From the NCBI GenBank assembly GCA_020630195.1, contig JAHDBV010000018.1, forward strand, positions 1 to 64,000: a DNA stretch of 64,000 nucleotides, written 5' to 3'. This DNA comes from Acidimicrobiales bacterium. GTDB lineage: Bacteria; Actinomycetota; Acidimicrobiia; Acidimicrobiales; SZUA-35. A model generated the notes under the pieces. It was not told the DNA's origin. It made no database searches and saw only the letters and a list, made by a program, of their open reading frames with translations. Positions 23,084-32,257 of the stretch are shown here, piece by piece. Numbering within the stretch: the stretch's first letter is position 1; each line of letters begins with the position of its first letter. Made by a program: the position numbers and the translations under genes.

Positions 23084-25021
23084 TCAGTGGAGCGACGTGT
23101 CGTGCACTCGTGATCCCGTCGGGCGGGTGACGAGTGCCAGGAGCTCGTCGATCGGCATGGGGCGGTGGAACAGGAACCCCTGCCCGAGCGTCCCACCGAG
23201 TCGTTCGACCACGGCGGCCTGATCGGTGGTCTCGATGCCCTCGCAGACGACGTCGAGGCCCATCGCGTCACACAGGTGCAGGAGCGACCCGGTCATCGCC
23301 CGGGTCACCTCGTCGTCGACGAGATCCCACACGAACGAACGGTCGATCTTCACGACGTCGATCGGGAGCTCGCGCAGGTGTGCGAGTGAGGAGAACCCGG
23401 TGCCGAAGTCGTCGAGGGCGATGCGGACGCCGAGCGCCCGGAGTTCGTGGAGTGTCGGCAGTACCCGGTCGGCGGAGATGACGGTCGACTCGGTGATCTC
23501 GACGACGAGGTCCCGGGCGGGAAGTTCCCATCGGGCGAGCGACCGGGCGATCACGTCGACGACATCCGGCTCGACGAGCTCCGCCGCCGTGAGGTTGACG
23601 GTGACGTACATGGGGCGGCCGCGGCGGCGCAGCTCCGACCCCGCCTCGATGGCGCGGTCGACGACGAGACGACCGAGGTCGGGCATGAGCCCGGCCTCCT
23701 CGGCGACGTCGAGGAACGCCCCGGGGCCGAGCAGCTCACGCCCGGTCCGCCAGCGCACGAGCGCCTCGGCCCCGACGACGCCGCCACCCGGGAGACGGAC
23801 GATCGGTTGCAGGTGGACTTCGAGCTCGTCGCCGTCCAGTGCCCGGCGGAGCGCGGCCTCGACCTCGAAGCGCCGGTCGACGGCGGCCCGCAGCTCGCGG
23901 TCGAACACGACGTAGCGACCGCGACCCTGACGCTTCGCCTCGTAGGCCGCGGTGTCGGCCTCGCCGAGGATGCGGTCGGGGTCGCGGTGGTCGGCGGTGG
24001 CGTAGGAGATCCCGATGCTCATGTGGAGGCGCAGCGAACGATCGGCGATCCGGAACGGGAGGGTCAACGCCTCCAGCGTCTCCTCGGCGGCGGCGATCGC
24101 CCGCTCCTCCGAGCCGTCGGCCAACAGCACCACGAACTCGTCGCCGCCCTGTCGGGCACACACGCTGTCCGCCGACACCGCCAGTGCGTTGAGGCGGGCG
24201 CCGAGCGCTGCGAGGAGCTCGTCACCGGCGGCATGGCCGAGCGAGTCGTTGATCACCTTGAAGTGATCGAGATCGAGGAACAGCACCGCGGGGTCGTGCC
24301 CTTCCTCGAGGGCGGCGGACAACGCTTCGAGGAACGTCGCCCGGTTGGCGAGCCCGGTCAGTTCGTCCGTGGTCGCCCGTCGATGCAGCTCGGCGGCGAG
24401 GCGATGTTCCTCGGTGACGTCGCGGCCGATGCCGAAGCACCGACCGACGGCGGTGTCGAAGTGGAGCGCCCACCGCACGAGTCGGTACGTGCCGTCCGCC
24501 CGCCGCATGTGGAACGTCGGCTCGGCCCGCCCGCGGGTGCGGAGGCTCTGCTCGACCTCTACGCGGGTCCGGACGTCGTCCGGCGGCAGCAGGGTCCAGG
24601 AGTCGAGCCCGAAGACCTCGTCGTGGGAGTAGCCGAGCAGCTTCTCCCAGGCCTGGTTCGACTCGATCACGTGCCCCGACTGGTCGTAGACGACGAAGAG
24701 CGAGTCGCCGGTGGAGTAGAAGCGTCGGATCAGGTGGTCGCCGGTGTCCTCCCGCTCGGTGGTGGCCAGGAAGACACCCGCGTCGGGGTCGACCGGCCGC
24801 ACGCGCCAGCGGGTCGTGCCGTCGGCGCCGAACACCAGGCCCTTCGAGACGGCCTCGGCCAGCGGGCGGACGAGTGCCTGCCCCGGCTCGACCTCGATCC
24901 AACGATTGGCGGCGACCATGACGCCGTTGCGGTCGACCAGTGCCGCCGGGACGGGCATGGCGGCCACGACCGAACGCCAAGCGGGGAGCTCGGTGTGGGT
25001 GGCGTGGTGGTCCGCGACCAT
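23084..25021 (-). CDS. PAS-GGDEF-EAL cyclic-di-GMP protein
   Basis: A 645-residue soluble regulator. An N-terminal region of about 110 residues precedes a PAS domain (GDSLFVVYDQSGHVIESNQAWEKLLGYSHDEVFG) with a PAC tail (FGIGRDVTEE). A GGDEF domain follows with intact signature RQGGDEFVVL but no RxxD inhibitory site at the usual place. The EAL domain has GAEALVRW, NLTAAEL, EITES, DDFGTGFSSL, KIDRSF and a QGFLFHRPM end, all consistent with an active phosphodiesterase. No membrane segment is visible. ATG 25021 has GGAG five bases upstream. Net effect on c-di-GMP cannot be told from sequence. Confidence 0.92.
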   Translation of the reverse strand: MVADHHATHTELPAWRSVVAAMPVPAALVDRNGVMVAANRWIEVEPGQALVRPLAEAVSKGLVFGADGTTRWRVRPVDPDAGVFLATTEREDTGDHLIRRFYSTGDSLFVVYDQSGHVIESNQAWEKLLGYSHDEVFGLDSWTLLPPDDVRTRVEVEQSLRTRGRAEPTFHMRRADGTYRLVRWALHFDTAVGRCFGIGRDVTEEHRLAAELHRRATTDELTGLANRATFLEALSAALEEGHDPAVLFLDLDHFKVINDSLGHAAGDELLAALGARLNALAVSADSVCARQGGDEFVVLLADGSEERAIAAAEETLEALTLPFRIADRSLRLHMSIGISYATADHRDPDRILGEADTAAYEAKRQGRGRYVVFDRELRAAVDRRFEVEAALRRALDGDELEVHLQPIVRLPGGGVVGAEALVRWRTGRELLGPGAFLDVAEEAGLMPDLGRLVVDRAIEAGSELRRRGRPMYVTVNLTAAELVEPDVVDVIARSLARWELPARDLVVEITESTVISADRVLPTLHELRALGVRIALDDFGTGFSSLAHLRELPIDVVKIDRSFVWDLVDDEVTRAMTGSLLHLCDAMGLDVVCEGIETTDQAAVVERLGGTLGQGFLFHRPMPIDELLALVTRPTGSRVHDTSLH

Positions 25022-25147
25022 GGCGCTCCATCGGCCGGAGCGGTGGTTCTGCTGAATCCGACCGGGCCGTCTGGCCCAGATGGACCGGTGTCTGCCCTCC
25101 ACATGAGGGGTCCGGCGGCCGCCTGCGGCCCGTCACCGCATCGGATC

Positions 25148-25153
25148 TACCCT
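25148..25153 (+). promoter_or_regulatory. Putative -10 element (TACCCT), leaderless start at 25160
   Basis: TACCCT is followed by six bases and then GTG 25160, the same spacing as other leaderless candidates here. A GGAGG overlaps the GTG and could instead serve ATG 25169, so either start is possible. Confidence 0.35.
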
Positions 25154-25159
25154 GCGGAG

Positions 25160-25537
25160 GTGTCGACGATGCTCCGCCTCGCCTGGATGACGGCCGGGTT
25201 GGTCTGTGTCGCGATCGGCGGCGTCGGTGTGATCGTGCCCGGCCTGCCGTCGACGGTCTTCTTCATCGCCGCCGCCGCCTGTTTCACACGGTCGAGTCCG
25301 CGCCTCGAGGCCTGGGTGCTCGGGCTTCCCGGTGTGGGTGCGGCGATCCAGGACTACCGAGACGGTGTGATGCCCAAGCGGGCCAAGGCGACGGCGTTGG
25401 TGATGATGTCGATCGCCGTCGCGACCAGCGCCTGGTTGCTCCGGTCGTGGGTGAGCCTCGTCGTGATCGGCGTCGGCCTGATCGGCGCGGTCGTCGTGCT
25501 GCGGATCCCGACCAAACCGGAGACGACCGTCGCCTGA
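25160..25537 (+). CDS. DUF454 (YbaN-like) inner-membrane protein
   Basis: A 125-residue membrane protein. GVGVIVPGLPSTVFFIAAAACFTRSSPRLEAWVL is the DUF454 signature, with three or four hydrophobic helices across the chain and a short basic loop PKRAKATALVMM. Length fits the family (about 120-130). The start is GTG 25160 (leaderless) or ATG 25169 (122 residues). DUF454 proteins have no established biochemical function. It lies alone between two c-di-GMP genes, divergent from the first and followed after 108 bases by the second. Confidence 0.85.
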   Translation: MSTMLRLAWMTAGLVCVAIGGVGVIVPGLPSTVFFIAAAACFTRSSPRLEAWVLGLPGVGAAIQDYRDGVMPKRAKATALVMMSIAVATSAWLLRSWVSLVVIGVGLIGAVVVLRIPTKPETTVA

Positions 25538-25645
25538 CGCGTTGGGTGGAACTGTCCACCGTCGGAGGACCTCGGTCCGCGAGGGGTCAAGTCCGAGCCC
25601 TTCACCGACCGACGACATGGATGAGCCCACCAACCAGGATCACCC

Positions 25646-27499
25646 ATGTCCCTCGCCCGATCGTCGCGTCGCGACGTGATCGGCGGCTTCGCCCTCGTCG
25701 CGGTCGCCGCCGCCCTCGTCGTGATCGCGAGCGTCTTCTATCTCGATGCCCTCGCCGCCCGGCGCTCCGTCGCGGACATCGACGCGGTCCGCATCGCGTC
25801 CGCCCGCGTGTCGGCCGTGGACGCCGTCGCCCGGGCCGGTGGGGAACCCGACACCTCGACGCTGCTCGCCGACCTGGCCACCCTCGACGCCGACCACGCG
25901 GTGCTCCTCGATCGGCTGGAGCCCGCCGAAGCGGACCACGCCGCGGAGATGCTCGATTCCATCGCGTCGTGCGGCATCATGCTCGCCGACGGTGGGGAGC
26001 CGATGGCCGACGCCCACCCGCACCATCACGTGGACGAGCTGCTCACCCGGGCGGCCGACCTCGCCGGTGCCGACGCCGATCGGGCCGAGTGGCGTGCCGG
26101 CGTCGCCATGATCTCGGCGATGGTCGCCGGACTGCTCATGACGGCGTTGCTCATCCGATCCCGCTTCAGCGAGTTCCAACTCCGGCGGGCGTTGCTCCGC
26201 CGGGCCGACACCGACGTCCTCACCGGGCTGCCGAACCGCCGCGTGCTCCGCGAGACGCTCGATCGGTCGCCGGGCCACGGGGTGCGTCGAGCCCTGCTCG
26301 TGCTCGACCTCGACGGCTTCAAGCAGATCAACGACGTCTACGGCCACGAGGCGGGCGACGAGATGCTCCGGAAGGTGGCCCAGCGCCTGTCCCGGGTGTC
26401 CCGGGCGCAGGACGTGCTCGTCCGGCTCGGTGGTGACGAGTTCGCCGTCGTCATCGAAGGCGTGCCCCAGGGGTCGACCGCCGAGAACATCGCCGCCCGC
26501 TATCTCGACGCACTGGTCGAACCGATCGCCGTCGGCGGAACCGTGCATCGGGTCCGGGCCAGCCTCGGCCTCGCCGGAGCCGAGACGAACCGCCCGGACC
26601 GGATGCTGGCCGAAGCCGACCTCGCGATGTACGAGGCCAAGCGCCTCGGTGGTGGTCAGGTCGTGCGATTCCACGAGGGCATCGAGGACTCGGCCAGCCG
26701 GGCCGCCACCGTGATCCAGGCGTTGCGGACCCTCGACCACGAGCATGACCTCGAGCTCGTCGTCCAGCCGATCGTCGGCGCGGCCGACGGCGTCGCCCAT
26801 TCCCACGAGGCGCTCGTGCGATGGACCGATCCGACGTTGGGGCCGGTCAGCCCGGCGGAGTTCATCCCCCTCGCGGAGCGGACGGGTCTGATCATCGACA
26901 TCGGTGCGACCGTCGCTCGACGCCTCTGCGCCTCGCTGCGAGCGTGGGACGAGGCCGGCGACGGCGGGCATCGGGTGTCGCTCAACGTGTCGCCGGTGGA
27001 GCTCCGCGACGTCGACTTCGTCGACCGTCTGGTGTCGACCATCCGCTCCCACGGACTGGCGACCGACCGGTTCACGGTGGAGATCACCGAGTCGGCCGTC
27101 ATCGAGGAGCCCGAACTCGTCGCTGAGCGATTGCGGCGTCTGCGGGCCGAGGGCATCCGGATCGCCATCGACGACTTCGGTTCGGGCTATTCGAACCTCG
27201 CCCAACTCCTGTCGGTGCCCTTCGACGTGTTGAAGGTCGATCGTTCGCTCCTGTTGCACCTGAGCGGCATGCGCGAAGCGAACGGTGGCGATCCGTCGGG
27301 CCCCTGCAACGTGATGTCGGCCATCGTCGAGATCGCCGGCACGTTCGGGGCACCGGTGGTCTGCGAGGGTGTCGAGACGGCCGAGCAACTCGCCAGCCTG
27401 CAGCGCTCGGGTGTCACATTCGTCCAGGGGTACCTCACCGGGCGGCCGGCGCCGACGCCGATCCGCCACAGCCTGGCCCACGAGCCGACGCCCGCTTGA
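25646..27499 (+). CDS. Membrane-anchored GGDEF-EAL cyclic-di-GMP protein
   Basis: A 617-residue protein with transmembrane helices at residues about 12-32 and 152-168 flanking a roughly 115-residue extracytoplasmic sensor rich in Ala, Asp and His (HPHHHVDELL). GGDEF domain: LTGLPNRR and RLGGDEFAVVIEG, with an allosteric I-site RAQD five residues before GGDEF. EAL domain: SHEALVRW, NVSPVEL, EITESAVI, DDFGSGYSNL, KVDRSLL and CEGVET, consistent with an active phosphodiesterase. ATG 25646. Unlike the gene at 23084 it has an I-site and membrane anchoring. No ligand for the sensor can be proposed; the His cluster could bind metal. Confidence 0.92.
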   Translation: MSLARSSRRDVIGGFALVAVAAALVVIASVFYLDALAARRSVADIDAVRIASARVSAVDAVARAGGEPDTSTLLADLATLDADHAVLLDRLEPAEADHAAEMLDSIASCGIMLADGGEPMADAHPHHHVDELLTRAADLAGADADRAEWRAGVAMISAMVAGLLMTALLIRSRFSEFQLRRALLRRADTDVLTGLPNRRVLRETLDRSPGHGVRRALLVLDLDGFKQINDVYGHEAGDEMLRKVAQRLSRVSRAQDVLVRLGGDEFAVVIEGVPQGSTAENIAARYLDALVEPIAVGGTVHRVRASLGLAGAETNRPDRMLAEADLAMYEAKRLGGGQVVRFHEGIEDSASRAATVIQALRTLDHEHDLELVVQPIVGAADGVAHSHEALVRWTDPTLGPVSPAEFIPLAERTGLIIDIGATVARRLCASLRAWDEAGDGGHRVSLNVSPVELRDVDFVDRLVSTIRSHGLATDRFTVEITESAVIEEPELVAERLRRLRAEGIRIAIDDFGSGYSNLAQLLSVPFDVLKVDRSLLLHLSGMREANGGDPSGPCNVMSAIVEIAGTFGAPVVCEGVETAEQLASLQRSGVTFVQGYLTGRPAPTPIRHSLAHEPTPA

Positions 27500-27524
27500 C
27501 CCATCGGTCGGCGGCCGGGAACAT
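27496..27524 (+). promoter_or_regulatory. Putative promoter, TTGACC-N17-GAACAT, leaderless
   Basis: TTGACC (27496-27501), a 17-base spacer and GAACAT (27519-27524) end six bases before the ATG at 27531. The -35 matches the housekeeping consensus in five of six positions. The predicted transcript begins at the start codon. Confidence 0.5.
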
Positions 27525-27530
27525 CGGTGG

Positions 27531-28637
27531 ATGACCACCGTCGAGGAGTTCCGGTCCGACGCCGAACGCTGGGTCCGTGCCCAGCTCGACAGCGCCCCGC
27601 CCGACTGGGGGCCGATCATGCCGCCCGAACGCCGAGCCGAGGGCATGGACTGGCAGCGGCGGATCCACGAGGCGGGCTTCGCCGGGATCCACTGGCCCGT
27701 CGAGCACGGAGGCCGGGGGTTGACCGACGCGCATCATCGGGCGTTCGCCGAGACGTGCCAGGCCCACGGCGTGCCGTCGGTGCTCAACATGGTCGGCCTG
27801 GTCCTGGCGGCCGGGGCGATCCGGACCTTCGGGACCGCCGATCAGCAGCGGGAGCATCTCGGGCCCACACTCCGGGGTGAGCGGGTGTGGTGCCAGCTCT
27901 TCTCCGAGCCCGACGCCGGGTCCGACCTCGCCGGGCTGACGACCTCGGCGGTGCTCGACGGTGAGCGGTGGATCGTGAACGGGCAGAAGGTGTGGACGTC
28001 CGGGGCGCGGGCGTCGGACTGGGGGATCCTCATGGCGAGGACCGAGCCGGACGCCCCGAAGCACCAGGGCATCTCGTTCTTCCTCATCGACATGACCACG
28101 GCGGGCGTCGAGACCCGACCGCTCCGTCAGATGACCGGGGACGCCGAGTTCGACGAGGTCTTCCTCACCGACGTCGAACTGCCGGCGACGGCGCTCGTGG
28201 GCGAGCGAGGGCAGGGCTGGCATCTCGCGATGGCGACCCTGCTGTCGGAGCGGAGCCACATCGGCGGTGCGACCCGGGCGCTCGAGCGCCGGCTCGACCG
28301 ACTGATCTCGTCGACCGCGGCGCAGGTGGGACCGGTCGGCCGGGATCGCCTGGCCGCACTGCTGGTCGAGGGTCGGGCGTATCTCGCCATGCTCGGCCGA
28401 CGTGGTCCGGGCGCCGCACACCCGTCACTCGGGAAACTGGCGACGACCAGGTTCACGTTCGATCTCGCCGAGTTCGCCGCCGACGCGTCCGGCGCCGACT
28501 CGATGCTCGAGGGTCCGGCGTCGGCCGGACTCGTGGCCGCCCCCGGTGCGTGGTTCGGCGGCGGGACGTCCCAGGTGCAGCAGAACATCATCGGGGAGCG
28601 GGTGCTCGGGCTGCCACGGGAGCCCCGACCGGGCTGA
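27531..28637 (+). CDS. Acyl-CoA dehydrogenase
   Basis: A 368-residue flavoprotein oxidising an acyl-CoA to its 2,3-enoyl form. WCQLFSEPDAGSDLAGL and WIVNGQKVWTSGA are the FAD/substrate signatures, FDEVFLTDVELPATALVG is the middle beta domain, and WFGGGTSQVQQNIIGERVLGLP closes the C-terminal helical domain. It is somewhat shorter than the 380-400 usual for the family. The position of the MCAD-type catalytic Glu is Gly (GGGTSQ), so the base must lie elsewhere, as in several actinobacterial FadE groups. It has its own leaderless promoter and is convergent with the luciferase-like gene. Confidence 0.88.
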   Translation: MTTVEEFRSDAERWVRAQLDSAPPDWGPIMPPERRAEGMDWQRRIHEAGFAGIHWPVEHGGRGLTDAHHRAFAETCQAHGVPSVLNMVGLVLAAGAIRTFGTADQQREHLGPTLRGERVWCQLFSEPDAGSDLAGLTTSAVLDGERWIVNGQKVWTSGARASDWGILMARTEPDAPKHQGISFFLIDMTTAGVETRPLRQMTGDAEFDEVFLTDVELPATALVGERGQGWHLAMATLLSERSHIGGATRALERRLDRLISSTAAQVGPVGRDRLAALLVEGRAYLAMLGRRGPGAAHPSLGKLATTRFTFDLAEFAADASGADSMLEGPASAGLVAAPGAWFGGGTSQVQQNIIGERVLGLPREPRPG

Positions 28638-28647
28638 CCGGGGCCGA

Positions 28648-29679
28648 TCAGGCCCGGCCGGCGATGTCGACGAGACGGCCGAGTGCCTCGGCGCGCTCGT
28701 CGAGGGAGTCGCCGGGGACCCCGACGCGGAGGAGCTCCACACCTGCCGCGGCGTACTGCTCGATCCGACGCCGGATCTCGACGTCGTCGCCGATGAGGTT
28801 CTGTTCGCGGCCGATCGCGAGCGGGACCGCCGAAGCCGCCCCCGCACGGTCGCCGTCCCGCCACAACCGTGCGACCTCCGCCACGGCGTCGCCGAAGCCC
28901 TGGCGGCCGAAGGCGTTGTTGTAGAAGTTCGTGCCCTCCGAACCCATCGCACCGAACGTGAACGCGAAGCCGTCGGCGTGGCGGCGCCAGGCCGCCTCCA
29001 TCGACGCCTCGTCGCCGTCGGTGAACTCGAGTCCGACGTTGACGGTGCGTTCGACGGCGCCGGGCCGAGACGCGGCCTGCTCCGCGTCGGCGAGCGGTTC
29101 GAGGAACGTCTCGGCGTGGTCGACGAAGAACGAGTTGCCGATCCAGCCGTCCGCGAGTTCCCCGGTGAGTCGGAGATTGGCCGGGCCCAACGAGGCGATG
29201 TGGATCGGGACGTGCACCGGTGTGCGAGCCGCGGAACGGATCGCCCGGCCCTGGGACTCGAGGAGCGGCAGGGTGTAGAGCGTCCCGTCATGGGTCAGGC
29301 GCTCGCCCGAGCAGACGGTTCGGATGATCTCGATGGTCTCGCGGGTCCGGGTGACGGGTCGGTCGAACCGGACACCGTGCCACCCCTCCATGACCTGCGG
29401 TCCCGAGGTGCCGATGCCGAGCACGAACCGCCCGCCCGACAGCTCCTGGAGCGACATCGCCGACATCGCGAGCATCGCGGGGGATCGGGTGCCGAGTTGG
29501 ACGATGGCGGTGCCGAGCCGGATGCGATCGGTCACCGCCGCGGCCGCGGCGAGTGGGGTGAGGCCGTCGTGGGCCCAGTACTCGGCGACCCAGACCGAGT
29601 CGGCGCCGCTCCGCTCGATCTCGCGGACCCAGTCGAGCCCGCCCGGTGACGACGGTTGGGCGTAGACCCCGATCTTCAC
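28648..29679 (-). CDS. Luciferase-like (F420-dependent type) oxidoreductase
   Basis: A 343-residue TIM-barrel oxidoreductase of the luciferase-like monooxygenase superfamily. VKIGVYAQPSS, VWVAEYWAHDGLTPLAAAAAVTDRIRLGTAIVQL and GRFVLGIGTSGPQVMEGWHG are typical of the F420-dependent (Mer/G6PDH/LLM) group, and HIASLGPANLRLTGELADGWIGNSF is the later phosphate-binding region. The GTG start at 29679 lies two bases past the upstream stop. It is the last gene of the minus-strand P450-ADH-SDR-SRPBCC operon, where it may reduce an enone or oxidise an alcohol intermediate. Whether it binds F420 or FMN needs assay. Confidence 0.87.
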   Translation of the reverse strand: MKIGVYAQPSSPGGLDWVREIERSGADSVWVAEYWAHDGLTPLAAAAAVTDRIRLGTAIVQLGTRSPAMLAMSAMSLQELSGGRFVLGIGTSGPQVMEGWHGVRFDRPVTRTRETIEIIRTVCSGERLTHDGTLYTLPLLESQGRAIRSAARTPVHVPIHIASLGPANLRLTGELADGWIGNSFFVDHAETFLEPLADAEQAASRPGAVERTVNVGLEFTDGDEASMEAAWRRHADGFAFTFGAMGSEGTNFYNNAFGRQGFGDAVAEVARLWRDGDRAGAASAVPLAIGREQNLIGDDVEIRRRIEQYAAAGVELLRVGVPGDSLDERAEALGRLVDIAGRA

Positions 29680-29681
29680 GA

Positions 29682-30227
29682 TCAGGTGGCCTCGGCCAGG
29701 GTCTTGATCCCGGCGACGGTGTTCACCATGTTGGCGTGCAGCCCCCGGAGCCGACGCAGGATGATGCGATCCTCCTTGTCGGGCATCGACTCGATCGCCA
29801 TGGTGAGCCCGGAGGGGCCGGGTCCGAGGCGGACGAGGTAGTCGAGCCGGCAGCGGGTCTCGTCGAGGGGCGTCAGGTCGAACTGCCAGCGGGCGCCGGG
29901 GTTGTCGAGACTGACGACGGCCCACCCGAACGTGCGACCCTCGACATAGGCGTCGACGGTGTTCGTGAGCGACCACCGGCCCATGTTCTCGTTCTCGTTC
30001 GTACCGGTGAAGGTCGCTCCGAGGCCCCGCTCGTCGGAGTCCCAGGCGCCCTCCATGAACTCGTCGGAGAACCGGGCGGGCAGGTTCACGTCGGTGAGCA
30101 GCGGCCACACCGCGTCGGCCGGTGCGTCGATCTCGATCGAGGTGGAGGTTCCGGGTCCGTCGGCGAGACACACGGGCTCGCTCGGGCCCCGTTCGTAGGT
30201 CGGGGTCATCTCGGGAGCATCAGACAT
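29682..30227 (-). CDS. SRPBCC family protein
   Basis: A 181-residue helix-grip-fold protein. The motif IEIDAPADAVWPLLTDVNLPARFSDEF is the SRPBCC opening strand and helix, after a roughly 35-residue N-terminal extension. GRTFGWAVVSLDNPGARWQFDL marks the central sheet and a long amphipathic C-terminal helix closes it. It sits between an SDR and a luciferase-like oxidoreductase with gaps of 28 and 2 bases, so it is part of a catabolic operon. It may bind a hydrophobic intermediate. It is a different subgroup from the SRPBCC protein at 4297. Confidence 0.8.
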   Translation of the reverse strand: MSDAPEMTPTYERGPSEPVCLADGPGTSTSIEIDAPADAVWPLLTDVNLPARFSDEFMEGAWDSDERGLGATFTGTNENENMGRWSLTNTVDAYVEGRTFGWAVVSLDNPGARWQFDLTPLDETRCRLDYLVRLGPGPSGLTMAIESMPDKEDRIILRRLRGLHANMVNTVAGIKTLAEAT

Positions 30228-30255
30228 GGTCGGAGCTTCGCGTCGGTGTCGGGGC

Positions 30256-31119
30256 TCACGCCAGCGGGTCGTCGATGGGTTGCACACGCTCGGGCATCAT
30301 CCGAGCCAGCAGCGCGCGGGTGTCGTGCACGCCGTCACCGTCGAAGCGGGGAGCCCGGGCGTCGAAGGTCGCCGAGATCTCGTCGTGGCGTTCGTCGACG
30401 AACTCGCGGATCGGCGGGTGCGGAATGCAGTAGAAGTCGCCGCGTTCCACGGCGTCGAGCGCCCAGGTCGCCACCTCGTCGGCTCCGTAGCCGATCCCGG
30501 CCCGACTGCCGTCGTTCTCGCCGACGGGTGCGAGCGCGGTGTTCACGATCCCGGGACACAGCAGGGTGACACCGATGCGTGGCGGGAGCTCCCGGCGCAT
30601 CACGTCGGCGAGCCCGTGCACGGCGTGCTTCGAGGCGGTGTAGCCGGCCATGCGGAGCACCGGTGCACCGAGGCTGTTCTCCGAGCCGGTGACGAGGAAG
30701 TGGCCGGGGCCCGGGCGATCGAGCAGGTGCCGGGCGAAGGCCCGGACCGTCCAGTGCACACCGAAGTAGTTCACCGCCATCACCCGCTCGACGTCGGCCG
30801 GCTCCAGCTCGAAGAACGGCGCATGGGGTGCGCCGATGCCGGCGTTGGCGACCACGAGGTCGGCTCGTCCGAACCGTTCGAGCGTGCGGGCGACGAGTGT
30901 GTCGACGGCGTCGAGATCGCTGACGTCGGTCGGTACGGCCAGGGCCGGGAGGCCGGCGCCGGCGAGCTCGTCGGCGACGATCGACAGGGCGTCGCCGTCG
31001 ATGTCGGCCAACACGACACTCTCCGCTCGGCCGACCAGCGCACGGCCGAGCCCTCGTCCGATGCCGCTGGCGGCTCCGGTGATCACGGCGACGGCACCAT
31101 CGCGTCGGAATCCGGTCAT
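30256..31119 (-). CDS. Short-chain dehydrogenase/reductase
   Basis: A 287-residue classical SDR. VAVITGAASGIGRGLGRAL is the cofactor-binding TGxxxGxG motif, DID after strand 2 favours NAD(H), NAGIG follows strand 4, and TGSENSLG...YTASKH contains the Ser-Tyr-Lys catalytic set. The C-terminus is extended with RHDEISATFDARAP, a tail common in mycobacterial SDRs of steroid and lipid operons. ATG 31119 has AGGAG six bases upstream. In this operon it would oxidise or reduce the alcohol or ketone made by the P450/ADH steps. Confidence 0.88.
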   Translation of the reverse strand: MTGFRRDGAVAVITGAASGIGRGLGRALVGRAESVVLADIDGDALSIVADELAGAGLPALAVPTDVSDLDAVDTLVARTLERFGRADLVVANAGIGAPHAPFFELEPADVERVMAVNYFGVHWTVRAFARHLLDRPGPGHFLVTGSENSLGAPVLRMAGYTASKHAVHGLADVMRRELPPRIGVTLLCPGIVNTALAPVGENDGSRAGIGYGADEVATWALDAVERGDFYCIPHPPIREFVDERHDEISATFDARAPRFDGDGVHDTRALLARMMPERVQPIDDPLA

Positions 31120-31150
31120 GACGTCTCCTGGAGTGGGAGCGGGTTCGAGC

Positions 31151-32254
31151 TCAGTCGAACCGCAGGACGGGTTTGATGACCGAGCCGTCCATCGAGGCGG
31201 CTTCGGCGGCGTTGATCTCGGCGAGGGGGAACTCGGTGATGAGTTCGTCGAAGGGGAAGCGGCCCGAGGCATGGAGGTCGATGAGCCGTGGGATGAACGA
31301 GGTCGGCACGGAGTCGCCCTCCATCACGCCGGTGATCGTGCGGCCGCCGAGGAACTCGCGCATCGGCACGGCGAAGTCGGCCCAGCCCACACCGGCGATC
31401 CCGAGCGTTCCGAGATTGTTGAGGCCGCGGAACAACGCCACGGCCACCTCGTTGTTGCCGGTCGTGTCGAAGGCGTGGTCGGCGCCGTGGCCCGTGGCGT
31501 CGCGGATCTGGTCGGCGAAGCCGTCCGGCGGCCCGGTGATCGTGCCCGTCGCACCGAATCGTCGGGCGAGCTCGAGCCGGGTCTCGTGGCGGTCGATGAC
31601 GAGGATCTCGGCGGCACCCGCGACACGGGCGGCCATGACCGCACTCAGACCGAGGGCACCGGCCCCGGCGACGACGACGCTCTCCCCGGCGGCGACGTCC
31701 AGGGTGTTCAGGATCGCGCCCGCCCCGGTCTGGACGCCGCAGCCGAGTGGGCCGAGGAGGTGGAGCGGGGCGCCCGGATCGACCGGCACGACCGACCGGG
31801 CGGACACGACGGAGTCGGCGGCGAACGACGACTGACCGAAGTAGTGGGAGCGGACCGGCGCGCCGTCGGCGTCGGTGAAGGCCGTCGTGCCGTCGGGTCG
31901 CCCTCCGGCGGTGTTGTGGGCGGAGAAGTTCTCGCAGTAGGGGAGCCGTTGCTTCGCACACGACGGGCACGCACCACAGGAGTTGAAGCTCAACACCACG
32001 GCGTCACCCTCGGCGACGTGGTCGACACCCGGGCCGACGGCGGTGACGACACCGGCACCCTCGTGGCCGTACACCATCGGACCGGCGAAGAACTCCGGCG
32101 GCAGCTCCCGAGCGAGGAGGTCGGTGTGGCACATCCCGGCCGCGGTCATGTGGACCGCGACCTCGCCGGGCCCGGGATCGGCGACCGTCAACTCCTCGAT
32201 GACGAACGGTCCATGACCCTCCCGGAGCACCGCCGCCGTCGTGGTCGTCGGCAC
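31151..32254 (-). CDS. Zinc-dependent alcohol dehydrogenase (aryl/AdhD type)
   Basis: A 367-residue medium-chain dehydrogenase. Catalytic zinc residues are seen in MCHTDLL (Cys) and GHEGAG (His-Glu), with the third ligand in GPLGCGVQTGAG. The structural zinc lobe is intact (C-x2-C-x2-C-x7-C in CGACPSCAKQRLPYC). The Rossmann motif is VVVAGAGALGLSA, followed by IDRHETRLELA (NAD preference). It resembles the benzyl-alcohol dehydrogenase group. The GTG start at 32254 is only 3 bases after the P450 stop, so the P450 product is its probable alcohol substrate. Confidence 0.9.
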   Translation of the reverse strand: MPTTTTAAVLREGHGPFVIEELTVADPGPGEVAVHMTAAGMCHTDLLARELPPEFFAGPMVYGHEGAGVVTAVGPGVDHVAEGDAVVLSFNSCGACPSCAKQRLPYCENFSAHNTAGGRPDGTTAFTDADGAPVRSHYFGQSSFAADSVVSARSVVPVDPGAPLHLLGPLGCGVQTGAGAILNTLDVAAGESVVVAGAGALGLSAVMAARVAGAAEILVIDRHETRLELARRFGATGTITGPPDGFADQIRDATGHGADHAFDTTGNNEVAVALFRGLNNLGTLGIAGVGWADFAVPMREFLGGRTITGVMEGDSVPTSFIPRLIDLHASGRFPFDELITEFPLAEINAAEAASMDGSVIKPVLRFD

Positions 32255-32257
32255 CGC

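Noticed and set aside
28641-28655. GGGCC-GATCA-GGCCC as terminator between the convergent acyl-CoA dehydrogenase and luciferase-like genes
   Set aside because: Only five pairs, largely inside the end of a coding region; too weak to list.
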